64,000 bases of DNA from Nocardia elegans NBRC 108235 (GTDB lineage: Bacteria; Actinomycetota; Actinomycetes; Mycobacteriales; Mycobacteriaceae), in assembly GCF_001612845.1 (NCBI RefSeq), contig NZ_BDBF01000025.1, positions 1 through 64,000 on the forward strand, written 5' to 3'. This document shows, piece by piece, positions 41,538-49,148 of this stretch. Below the pieces are notes generated by a model. That model did no database searches, was not told where the DNA came from, and saw only the letters and a list, made by a program, of their open reading frames with translations. A program made the translations under genes and the position numbers. Numbering within the stretch: the stretch's first letter is position 1; the number at the start of each line of letters is the position of its first letter.

Positions 41538-42482
41538 ATGGATATGCGCGCGAGCGTGGAACTTCCCCCCGACTGGCAGGACCGGGTACGCGGCGCCCTC
41601 GCCGGCTCGCCCCGGCCGGAGTTGGCGAGTGGTTCACTGCGCCCGCTGGGCGCCGGGCTGGACAGCGTTGCGCTGCAGCTGGATTCGGCGGGACAGCCCT
41701 ACGTGTTGCGCCTGCCTCAGGACCCGCACGGCGCGGAAGGAATCGCGCGCGAGGCCGGTCTGCTTCCGGAATTGGCCCCGTTGCTGCCGGTGCCGATTCC
41801 GCAATTCCTGTTCACCGCGCCGAATCCGCTGGGGCCGGGCGAGTTCTGCGTGTATCCGCTGGTCCCGGGCGAATCGCTCGACGAAGAAGAATGGGCCGAG
41901 CTTGGATTGCTGCGCTCCGTCGCGGCGCGGACGATCGCGGAGTTGATCGATCGGATCCATTCGTTTCCGGTGGACCGTGCACGGAGCTTCGGTGTCGAGG
42001 TCACCGATCTGCGGTGTGATTTCGCCGCGGATCTGAAGTCCGTTCGCGCCGAGGTGCTTCCGTTGCTGGACGCGGCCGAGGCCGAGGAGTTGTCCGCGGC
42101 CTGGCAGCGATATCTCGACGACGACGCGAACTTCGCCTACGAACCGACCCTCATCCATGCCGATATGAGCCTGGATCATCTGTTGATCACCGGCGGCGCG
42201 ATCAGCGGCCTGATCGACTTCGGCGATGTGGAGATCGGCGACCCCGACTACGACCTCTGCTATCTGTACCCGGAGGCGGGACGCGACTTCGTGTGCGAGA
42301 TCCAGCGCTGTCGCGCGCGGGATCTCGAGCCCGTCACCGAGACCAAGCTGCGCTTCTGGGCATGTGCCGACCCCGCCCTCGACGTACTGGACGCGATCGA
42401 ACAGGGCCGCACGGACTTTCGCGACCAGCGACTGGCGGTACTGCGGCAGGCCCTGCGCAGCTATCGGCCGAACGGCGAGTGA
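41538..42482 (+). CDS. aminoglycoside phosphotransferase-fold kinase
   Basis: The 314-residue protein has the APH/choline-kinase fold: an N-lobe with YVLRLPQ (ATP-binding Lys replaced by Arg), then the catalytic loop IHADMSLDHLLI (HxDxxxxH instead of HxDxxxxN) and the metal-binding LIDFGDVEIGDPDYDL. Such proteins inactivate antibiotics or phosphorylate small metabolites; resistance function is not implied. The unusual H at the metal-chelating Asn position is worth noting. Divergent from marR. Confidence 0.8.
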   Translation: MDMRASVELPPDWQDRVRGALAGSPRPELASGSLRPLGAGLDSVALQLDSAGQPYVLRLPQDPHGAEGIAREAGLLPELAPLLPVPIPQFLFTAPNPLGPGEFCVYPLVPGESLDEEEWAELGLLRSVAARTIAELIDRIHSFPVDRARSFGVEVTDLRCDFAADLKSVRAEVLPLLDAAEAEELSAAWQRYLDDDANFAYEPTLIHADMSLDHLLITGGAISGLIDFGDVEIGDPDYDLCYLYPEAGRDFVCEIQRCRARDLEPVTETKLRFWACADPALDVLDAIEQGRTDFRDQRLAVLRQALRSYRPNGE

Positions 42483-42485
42483 GCC

Positions 42486-43052
42486 TCAACGACGTTCGTA
42501 GAAACCGTCGATCCGGGCCCGGCCCACGGCCTGCGCGGCCGCCAGCACATCCCGGGGTTTCGCGTTCTCTACAGGTTTGCCCGCGGCTGTGGTGAGGGGC
42601 GCGCCGAGGGCGAACAACTGGAAGACGTACCGGTGCGGACCGTGCCCCTTGATCGGTGCGGGACCCATGTACCCGCTGCCGAAACCGGAGCGCAGCACCC
42701 GTACCCCCGGCTCGGTGGTATCGGCACGTACTGCGTTCCGTGTCAAGCTCCGCAGCGACGGCTCGAGGAGCGCGACGCAATGGACGAACGGCTTCCGCAT
42801 CGGAGCGTCGGGATCCTCGACGACCAGCAGAAAGCCTGTCGCGTCGTCGGGCGCGCCGCTCCAGTCCAGCGCCGGGGACTCGTCGGCGCCACCGATTCGG
42901 TGGGAGGCATGCCGGATGTCGAGCGTGGTCTCCGGCTCGAAATCCGGACTCGTGAGCCGAAAGACGGTGTCGCTGCGCAGGTTCGGCTGATTCCACGCCA
43001 GCTCCGATGTACCGGCGCGGCGATTGGCGAGCAGTTTGCCCAGAATGCTCAT
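42486..43052 (-). CDS. YbhB/YbcL (PEBP-fold) family protein
   Basis: The 188-residue protein shows the bacterial PEBP/Raf kinase inhibitor-like pattern: SPALDWSGAPDDATGFLLVVEDPDAP (phosphate-binding DPDxP) and GPAPIKGHGPHRYVFQLFAL (GxxxHRY). Its function in bacteria is unclear. AAGGAG lies just upstream of the ATG. Its start overlaps the esterase stop by 4 nt (ATGA), so the two are translationally coupled. Confidence 0.87.
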   Translation of the reverse strand: MSILGKLLANRRAGTSELAWNQPNLRSDTVFRLTSPDFEPETTLDIRHASHRIGGADESPALDWSGAPDDATGFLLVVEDPDAPMRKPFVHCVALLEPSLRSLTRNAVRADTTEPGVRVLRSGFGSGYMGPAPIKGHGPHRYVFQLFALGAPLTTAAGKPVENAKPRDVLAAAQAVGRARIDGFYERR

Positions 43053-43849
43053 CGGTTCTCCTTCTCCGACCGAGGTGGACGCAGCCGCCGCGCCGCCGGT
43101 CGCAGCAGCGGGCGGGCGAAGTGATGGATTTCGACGGTGGCATCGAATTCCAGGGTGGCTACCGCACCGGGAGCACCGGCCCACTCCTCCGGGACGGCGA
43201 CACCCGGCCAGGTGTGACCGCCGCCGACTACCGTCCATACCGTCACGGCGGTATCGCCGATGCCGTGTGCGGCGGTGACGCGTCGTGAGCCGGCGGTCGT
43301 GACGGTAGTTCGTTCGTCCGCGCATCGGTCGAGGCTCGCCCAGTGCTGGGCGGTCGCGGCGGCGCCGAGAATCCGCCCGCGCGGTTCGCCGTCCGGCCCG
43401 CGGTGGCGGGAGTAGCCGCCGGCGAGCGGAACAAGGGGATCGGCATCGCCGTTGATCAGCATCGCCGACACCGCGTGGGTCGGCCGCACCGCGGTCAGAT
43501 CGGCGGGCAGCGCACCGGCCACCGCGGCGAAGACGGCGACCCGTTCGCTGCATTCGAGCGCGAGACGATGAGACATGAAGGCGCCGTTGGATATTCCGGC
43601 CACCAGCGTTCGATCGGATGAGGTCCGGAACTTCTCCGCGCACCAGTCGATCATGGTGCGCAGGAACCCCACGTCGTCCACCCCGTTCTCCTCCGCGGCC
43701 GTGACGCCGCGGCCGTCCGCCCAACTGCCGTGGCAGCCGTCCGGATAGACGACACCGACACCCCATTCCTCGGCGTGATCGGCGAATCGGGTCCAGTCGT
43801 GCATGAGCAGACCGCCGCCCGAGGCATCCGGTCCCATATTCCCGTGCAA
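43049..43849 (-). CDS. PHB depolymerase/feruloyl-esterase family hydrolase, 5' end unclear
   Basis: The 266-residue alpha/beta hydrolase has LHGNMGPDASG (oxyanion), VVYPDGCHGSW, the nucleophile elbow AGISNGAFMSHRLA and a C-terminal His in VVGGGHTWPG, the Esterase_phd pattern of LpqC-like enzymes. Family-type sequence continues upstream in the same frame (DGRRRSFHL, then PLIVALHG), but no ATG, GTG or suitable TTG occurs before an in-frame TGA at 43955-43957. Only the ATG at 43849 opens the listed frame. The gene is either 5' damaged, frameshifted or uses a rare start. Confidence 0.7.
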   Translation of the reverse strand: MHGNMGPDASGGGLLMHDWTRFADHAEEWGVGVVYPDGCHGSWADGRGVTAAEENGVDDVGFLRTMIDWCAEKFRTSSDRTLVAGISNGAFMSHRLALECSERVAVFAAVAGALPADLTAVRPTHAVSAMLINGDADPLVPLAGGYSRHRGPDGEPRGRILGAAATAQHWASLDRCADERTTVTTAGSRRVTAAHGIGDTAVTVWTVVGGGHTWPGVAVPEEWAGAPGAVATLEFDATVEIHHFARPLLRPAARRLRPPRSEKENR

Positions 43850-44054
43850 CGCGACGATCAGCGGACTGTCCGGATCCCGGGGCGGTCGCAGATGAAAGCT
43901 CCGGCGCCGGCCGTCGTGGGTCTCTGGTAGCCGCCTTGTGGCCGATCACACGTGACACGGGTCATAGCGATAGCGGATCGTTGCTGATAACAGGTTCCAG
44001 AACTCGCGTTCACTTAAGGCAGCGGCTGGAAGGTGACCGACGTCGGCGGCATGG

Positions 44055-44106
44055 CCGGGGCCCTACCCGAACAGTGACAGCCCTGCCCGAGCAGTAGTGG
44101 CCCCGG
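44055..44106 (-). terminator. hairpin after the AhpD-like gene
   Basis: CCGGGGCC (44055-44062) pairs with GGCCCCGG (44099-44106). The 36-nt loop holds two CCCGA-n-CAGT direct repeats. It lies just past the stop codon of the minus-strand gene at 44122. Terminator function is likely but unproven. Confidence 0.4.
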
Positions 44107-44121
44107 ACAGCGCCCGGACCC

Positions 44122-44601
44122 TCAGTGGCCTGGCAGCACGCACACGGTGTCGAGTCCGAGGACGCGGTTGAGCCGGCCGAACGCCAGCCACGAACCGATG
44201 CACATGCTCAGCTCGACGATCTCGGCTTGGCTGTAGTGCGCACGCATCCGGGCCCAGAACTCGTCGTCCAGGTTGTGGTGGTCGAGGACGTAGCGTTCGG
44301 CGTACTCGGCGGCCAGCCGGGTTCGATCGTCGAAGGAATCGGTGGTGCGCCAATCGGTGACGGCCTGCTCGAAGCCGATCTCCACCTTCTGCCCGTCGCG
44401 CTCGGTGCGCCAGTCCTGACAGAACAGGCAGCCGTTGATCTGCGCGATCCGCAGCCGCGCCGCCTCGAACTCTCGCAGTCCGAGGGTGCTGTGGGAGTAG
44501 ACCGCCAGCGACAGTTTCGAGGCGGCGGGCCCGATCCCCGGCACCATCTCACCCCAGACGTAGCCGATCGGATCCTTCCCCTCGGGGATGTCGATGTTCA
44601 T
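44122..44601 (-). CDS. carboxymuconolactone decarboxylase/AhpD-like protein
   Basis: The 159-residue all-helical protein has the AhpD/CMD signature NGCLFCQDWR, a redox-active C-x2-C, followed by the DRTRLAAEYAERYV helix and a YSQAEIVELSMCIGSWLAFGRLNRVLGL segment. It could act as a peroxidase-type thiol enzyme. Its ATG overlaps the stop of the upstream reductase (ATGA). It shares that operon's KstR2-type operator, which hints at a lipid or steroid catabolic role. Confidence 0.83.
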   Translation of the reverse strand: MNIDIPEGKDPIGYVWGEMVPGIGPAASKLSLAVYSHSTLGLREFEAARLRIAQINGCLFCQDWRTERDGQKVEIGFEQAVTDWRTTDSFDDRTRLAAEYAERYVLDHHNLDDEFWARMRAHYSQAEIVELSMCIGSWLAFGRLNRVLGLDTVCVLPGH

Positions 44602-45692
44602 TGCGGTGTCCTTTCGGATGGGTCGCTCGCGAATCTGCCGACCGCGGGGCGCAAGGGGACGTCGAGGGCGTCGTAGAGGCCGGGCTCGGCCGCGGCCAGC
44701 CAGTCGATGGCATTGACCAATCTGCCGACGGCAGTGGCATTTCCGCCGGCGGCGCGGTTCCCGCCCTCGGTCTCGGCCTCGACGGTCACCTCGATGCGCG
44801 GATCGCCCTCCACGATGATGCGATGCGCGCCCGCGCCGTCGGGCGGGCGCGGCCAGTCGGGTGCGCAGTCGGGGTGGATGCGGGTGACGTGTTCGATCAC
44901 GATGCGCGGCCGGCCGCCGACCATGCCCTGCACCTCGAATCGCACCGCACCCTGGGTGCCCGCGTCGAAGTCACCCATCGCCGCGGTGCTCACCGTGGTG
45001 TCGAGGGCACGCCGGTCCAGCGTCTCGCGGATGCCGTCGAGTTCGGCGCCCAGGGCGCGTGCCATCAGGCGAATCTGACCGCCCCACACCATCGTCGGGA
45101 CACCGGGCGCGGTCATCGGCGGCTCGTAGTCCATCGGCTGTCCCATTCCGACCAGGTAGCGCACCGAATCCGGCTGATCGTAGGTGGAATAGTCGAAGAT
45201 CTCCTGGCAGCGGATCGTGTCGACCCGGTGACCGAGCCCGCTCACCAGCAGCGGCAGCACGTCGTTGCCCCACCCGGGATCGATACCCGAGACGAACAGC
45301 GAACCGCCGCCCGCCGCGATCGCCGCCAGCACCGGCTCGCGCACCTCGGCGGGAGCGTTGCGGGGATCGTAGAGCGCGTAGAGGGCGGGGGTGACGACCA
45401 CGGCGCCCGCGCGGATCGCGGCCACGATATCGCGCAGGGCGTCGTCGGGCCGGATATCGCCGGACGCGGCATACACGACCGCGCGGGGATGGCGTGCCAG
45501 CAGGGCGTCGACATCGGCCGAGGCCGGGACACCGAGGTCGTGATCGAGTCCGGCCAGCCGGCCCGCATCGCGCCCGACCTTGGCCGGATCGTGCACCAGC
45601 ACCCCGGTCAACTCCAGTTCGGGGTGCGCGTGCACGGCGCGGATCGCGGCACGGCCGACATTGCCCGTACCCCAGACGATCGTCGAGATCAT
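44598..45692 (-). CDS. DapB-like NAD(P)-dependent reductase
   Basis: The 364-residue protein has an N-terminal Rossmann motif VWGTGNVGRAAIRAV and an unusual C-terminal domain (VRYLVGMGQPMDYEPPMTAPG; RIVIEHVTRIHPDCAPDWP). It belongs to the dihydrodipicolinate-reductase-like group common in mycobacteria and Nocardia, which is not the lysine-pathway DapB; substrate unknown. The ATG at 45692 lies 12 nt from a perfect 14-bp AnCAAGnnCTTGnT palindrome. It overlaps the AhpD-like gene by 4 nt. Confidence 0.8.
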   Translation of the reverse strand: MISTIVWGTGNVGRAAIRAVHAHPELELTGVLVHDPAKVGRDAGRLAGLDHDLGVPASADVDALLARHPRAVVYAASGDIRPDDALRDIVAAIRAGAVVVTPALYALYDPRNAPAEVREPVLAAIAAGGGSLFVSGIDPGWGNDVLPLLVSGLGHRVDTIRCQEIFDYSTYDQPDSVRYLVGMGQPMDYEPPMTAPGVPTMVWGGQIRLMARALGAELDGIRETLDRRALDTTVSTAAMGDFDAGTQGAVRFEVQGMVGGRPRIVIEHVTRIHPDCAPDWPRPPDGAGAHRIIVEGDPRIEVTVEAETEGGNRAAGGNATAVGRLVNAIDWLAAAEPGLYDALDVPLRPAVGRFASDPSERTPQ

Positions 45693-45704
45693 CGCTCCGA
45701 CACT

Positions 45705-45718
45705 AGCAAGTGCTTGGT
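45705..45718. promoter_or_regulatory. KstR2-type TetR operator
   Basis: AGCAAGTGCTTGGT matches the published KstR2 consensus AnCAAGnnCTTGnT at every fixed base. It lies 12 nt upstream of the reductase start, where bound repressor would block transcription. The same motif can serve related TetR regulators of acyl-CoA metabolism, so the regulator's identity is inferred. Confidence 0.65.
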
Positions 45719-45819
45719 TCGCTGTGGGCGTTTTGCCGGGTCTGCCGTCGGTCCCTTTGCCCGGACACCAGGCCGTCGGCTCAGCTCGGCGCGCCGTGCC
45801 GTTCGGTACCCTGATCGGC

Positions 45820-46116
45820 ATGGTGATGCGGATCCGTTCGACGGCGCTGATGCTGTGCGCCCTCGTACTGTCCGTGGTCGCCGCCACGATCATGCCTGCG
45901 GGCGAACCGAATTCACTGCTGGCGGTTGCCGCCGCGGCGGTGCTCGCGTTGGCGGTCGTCGCCGCCTACTCCAGCCGGGTGCGACTGCAGCCGATCGGTG
46001 GCAGCAGTGGACCACCCGTGTCGGCGCAGCAGCGGCGGCGGGGATCTTTTCTGCGACAGAGCAATCCGGATACGGCGGGCCGGGTGCGGCCCAGGGCACC
46101 GGGGCGCTGGAGCTGA
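45820..46116 (+). CDS. DUF6412-like small membrane protein
   Basis: The 98-residue protein has two hydrophobic helices (LMLCALVLSVVAATIM and SLLAVAAAAVLALAVVAAYSS) and a basic Pro/Arg-rich tail. The size, the helix pair and its place 115 nt before a yidC paralogue fit the DUF6412 proteins that accompany such paralogues in actinobacteria. The ATG at 45820 is one of three clustered starts (45820, 45823 GTG, 45826). Role unknown. Confidence 0.65.
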   Translation: MVMRIRSTALMLCALVLSVVAATIMPAGEPNSLLAVAAAAVLALAVVAAYSSRVRLQPIGGSSGPPVSAQQRRRGSFLRQSNPDTAGRVRPRAPGRWS

Positions 46117-46231
46117 TCGCGCGTAACCCACGCCGGTGCTCCCAGCCGGCCGCAGTGAACGCGCAGCTGTCCAGCCGCCCCTGTTCACTCGCCCGTACCT
46201 TCACGGGTGCCTCGAAGTGAGGTGATATCCC

Positions 46232-47068
46232 ATGCTCGATTTCGTGTACTACCCGGTCGCCGCCGTTCTCTGGCTCTGGCACACCGGATTCGCCGTCCTG
46301 TTCGGCGCCGCGAGCGGCCTGTCCTGGGCCCTGGCGATCGTCATGCTGGTGGTGACCCTGCGCGCTGCCCTGTATCGGCCGTTCCTTGCTCAGGTCCGGT
46401 TCTCCCGCACGATGGCCGTTCTGCAACCGAAGATGCGGCAGCTGCGCGCCGAATGCGGCGACGACCGCGAGCGATTGGCCGTGGAAACCCGGAAATTGCA
46501 GCAGCAGCACAACTTCAACGTGCTCAGCGGCTGCCTGCCGGTGCTCGTGCAACTGCTGATGTTCCTGGGACTGCTGCATGTGCTGCATTCCTTCGACCGC
46601 ACCGGCGGCGGCTCGTATGTGCCGTTCCTCGGCAACACCACCGCGATGTCCGCGGCGCAGAACGCCGATACCGCGAATTACGTGTTCGCACCGGAGCAAG
46701 TGCGGTCGTTCCTGCACGCCGATCTGTTCGGCGCACCGCTGTCGGCGACGCTGACCTCCACCGACAGCGTGGCGTCGGTGGCCGTCGTGGCGGTCCCGCT
46801 GGTGCTGATCGCGGCCGTCGCGACCCACTACACCGCGCGGGCGTCGATCGCTCGCCAGCTCGAGATCACCCCGCAGATGCGGCTGATCAACGCGGTGACG
46901 TTGTGGCTGTTTCCGCTGGGCACGCTGGTCGCGGGCCTGGTGATGCCGGTCGGCATCCTGGTCTACTTCGCGACCAGCAATACCTGGACCTTCGTGCAGC
47001 AGCACGTCGTCCATCGCAGGCTCGGCCCGCTGGAACCGCTACCGCCCCCGGCGGTCCCGACGATCTAG
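46232..47068 (+). CDS. YidC/Oxa1-family membrane insertase, short paralogue
   Basis: The 278-residue protein has five membrane segments and the YidC core (VTLRAALYRPFLAQVRFSRTM with the conserved hydrophilic-groove Arg, LPVLVQLLMFLGLLHVL, and the last hairpin MPVGILVYFATSNTWTFVQQ). It is shorter than a housekeeping actinobacterial YidC and lacks the rpmH-rnpA context, so it is probably a second copy. It follows the DUF6412-like gene. Its stop overlaps that of the convergent ctaD gene by 4 nt. Confidence 0.83.
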   Translation: MLDFVYYPVAAVLWLWHTGFAVLFGAASGLSWALAIVMLVVTLRAALYRPFLAQVRFSRTMAVLQPKMRQLRAECGDDRERLAVETRKLQQQHNFNVLSGCLPVLVQLLMFLGLLHVLHSFDRTGGGSYVPFLGNTTAMSAAQNADTANYVFAPEQVRSFLHADLFGAPLSATLTSTDSVASVAVVAVPLVLIAAVATHYTARASIARQLEITPQMRLINAVTLWLFPLGTLVAGLVMPVGILVYFATSNTWTFVQQHVVHRRLGPLEPLPPPAVPTI

Positions 47069-48810
47069 GCCCGTTGCTGTTCGGCCGGGGCGGTCTCGTG
47101 CACATCCGCATGCGGGGCGCCCCAGCCGATATGCGATTCGGCGCGCAGGCGATCGATCATGTGCGGATAGTGCAACTCGAATGCCGGTCGCTCCGAACGG
47201 ATTCGGGGCAGTTCGTAGAAGTTGTGCCGGGGCGGCGGGCAGGTGGTCGCCCACTCCAGCGAATTGCCGTACCCCCACGGGTCGTCCACCGTGACCACCT
47301 CGCCGTAGCGGTAGCTGCGGAACACATTCCAGACGAAGGTGATCATCGAGAAGGCGAGGATGAACGACCCGATGGTGGACACGGTATTGAGCGTGGTGAA
47401 TCCGTCGGAGGGCAGATAGTCGGCGTAGCGACGCGGCATCCCTTCCGCACCCAGCCAGTGCTGCACCAGGAAGGTCGTGTGGAAGCCCACGAAGGTGGTC
47501 CAGAAGTGGATCTTGCCGAGTCGCTCGTCGAGCAGCCGGCCGGTCATCTTCGGGAACCAGAAGTAGATGCCGCCGAACGTCGCGAACACGATGGTGCCGA
47601 ACAGCACGTAATGGAAGTGCGCCACAACGAAATACGTGTCGGTGACATGGAAGTCCAGCGGCGGGCTGGCGAGGATGACGCCCGACAGGCCGCCGAACAG
47701 GAAGGTAACCAGGAATCCGAGCGCCCACAGCATCGGCGTTTCGAACGTGAGCTGGCCCTTCCACATCGTGCCGATCCAGTTGAAGAATTTCACCCCGGTC
47801 GGGACGGCGATCATGAAAGTCATGAAGGAGAAGAACGGCAGCAGTACGGCTCCGGTGGCGAACATGTGATGTGCCCAGACCGCCACCGACAGCGCCCCGA
47901 TACTCATCGTCGCGTAGACCAGGGCGGTGTAGCCGAACACCGGCTTGCGGCTGAACACCGGGAAGATCTCGGTGACGATACCGAAGAACGGCAAGGCGAT
48001 GATGTAGACCTCGGGATGGCCGAAGTACCAGAACAGGTGCTGGTAGAGCAGGTTGCCGCCGGTCGCGGGATCATAGATGTGGCCACCGAGATGGCGGTCG
48101 TAGGCCAGGGCCATGAGGGCCGCGGTGAGGATCGGGAAGACCATCAGGACGAGCACGCTGGTCACCACGATGTTCCAGGTGAAGATCGGCATCCGGAACA
48201 GGGTCATACCCGGCGCGCGCAGGACGATCACGGTGGTGAGCATGTTGACACCGCCGAGGATGGTGCCCAGGCCGGAGACGGCCAGACCCAGAATCCACAT
48301 ATCGCAGCCCACCCCCGGGGAGTGCACGATATCCGACAGCGGGGTGTAGGCGGTCCAGCCGAAGTCGGCGGCGCCGCCGGGTGTGACGAATCCGGCGGTG
48401 GCGAGTGTGGCGCCGAAGAGATAGAGCCAGTAACTGAGGGCGTTGAGTCGTGGGAACGCCACATCGGGCGCGCCGATCTGCAACGGCAGGATGCAGTTGG
48501 CGAAGCCGAACACGATCGGCGTGGCATAGAACAGCAGCATCAGGGTGCCGTGCATGGTGAACAGCTGATTGAACTGCTCCGGCGACAGGAACTGCAGCCC
48601 GGGGCGAGCGAGCTCGGCCCGCATCAGCAGCGCCATCAGGCCGCCGACGAGGAAGAACGCCATCGAGCTGACGATGTACATCATGCCGAGCAGCTTCGGA
48701 TCGGTCGTCGTGACGATCGTCCAGATCTGCGAACCCTTCGGGGCGATCCGCCGGGGATAAGGCCTTGCGGCTTCGATCTCGGCGGCGCCGCGAGATGGTG
48801 CTGTAGTCAC
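47065..48810 (-). CDS. ctaD: cytochrome c oxidase subunit I (aa3-type)
   Basis: Subunit I carries heme a and the heme a3-CuB centre of the aa3 oxidase. The 581-residue protein has 12 helices, with MHGTLMLLFYATPIVFGFANCILP (heme a His), WYFGHPEVYIIALPFFG-type segment (CuB His, here WYFGHPEVY), AHHMFATG (CuB HH) and VAHFHYVLFGTIVF (heme ligands). GAGGAGG precedes the GTG start. Nocardia genomes often hold more than one ctaD; whether this is the main copy cannot be told. It is isolated from other cta genes. Confidence 0.94.
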   Translation of the reverse strand: MTTAPSRGAAEIEAARPYPRRIAPKGSQIWTIVTTTDPKLLGMMYIVSSMAFFLVGGLMALLMRAELARPGLQFLSPEQFNQLFTMHGTLMLLFYATPIVFGFANCILPLQIGAPDVAFPRLNALSYWLYLFGATLATAGFVTPGGAADFGWTAYTPLSDIVHSPGVGCDMWILGLAVSGLGTILGGVNMLTTVIVLRAPGMTLFRMPIFTWNIVVTSVLVLMVFPILTAALMALAYDRHLGGHIYDPATGGNLLYQHLFWYFGHPEVYIIALPFFGIVTEIFPVFSRKPVFGYTALVYATMSIGALSVAVWAHHMFATGAVLLPFFSFMTFMIAVPTGVKFFNWIGTMWKGQLTFETPMLWALGFLVTFLFGGLSGVILASPPLDFHVTDTYFVVAHFHYVLFGTIVFATFGGIYFWFPKMTGRLLDERLGKIHFWTTFVGFHTTFLVQHWLGAEGMPRRYADYLPSDGFTTLNTVSTIGSFILAFSMITFVWNVFRSYRYGEVVTVDDPWGYGNSLEWATTCPPPRHNFYELPRIRSERPAFELHYPHMIDRLRAESHIGWGAPHADVHETAPAEQQRA

Positions 48811-49148
48811 AGTTCCTCCTCGAGCCCAACCATCTTCGAGTGTGGCACCGCGGCAAGATCAACGTGTCGAATCCCGCCGGGTATCGGTGCGCGATCGGTC
48901 GTGATCTTCGCCGGACGCGCCCATGCTCCCATCGATACCCACTTCCCGGCAGATGGATCGCCGGAAACTTCCACGAGGATCGCTGGGAAGTAACGGATGC
49001 TTCGGTGACCTCCACGGAAGCGACGGCCGGGAGTACGGTGGGACCCGACCGTTCCGGAGTGGTTCTGAGGTGAGTGTGGCGGTGCGGACCGTAGCTGTCC
49101 GTTCGCTCGCCGCTGCGACGACGAGATTCCGAGATACGAGGTGTGGAC
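48811..49148. other. 338-nt divergent intergenic region (ctaD / clp)
   Basis: No frame here has convincing homology or codon bias. The region must hold promoters for ctaD (minus) and the AAA+ gene (plus). I found no CIRCE, HAIR (CTTGAGT-N7-ACTCAAG) or ClgR-type palindrome that would tie the clp gene to a known heat-shock regulator. The only clear signals are the ribosome sites at each edge (GAGGAGG for ctaD, GAGG at 49138 for clp). Confidence 0.5.

Noticed and set aside
46207..48993. 928-codon plus-strand frame across ctaD
   Set aside because: It is antisense to ctaD and has low-complexity His/Arg/Gly/Gln-rich sequence typical of shadow frames.
48840..49073. 77-codon frame in the ctaD/clp intergenic region
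   Set aside because: No homology, no ribosome site and mixed codon use; treated as non-coding.
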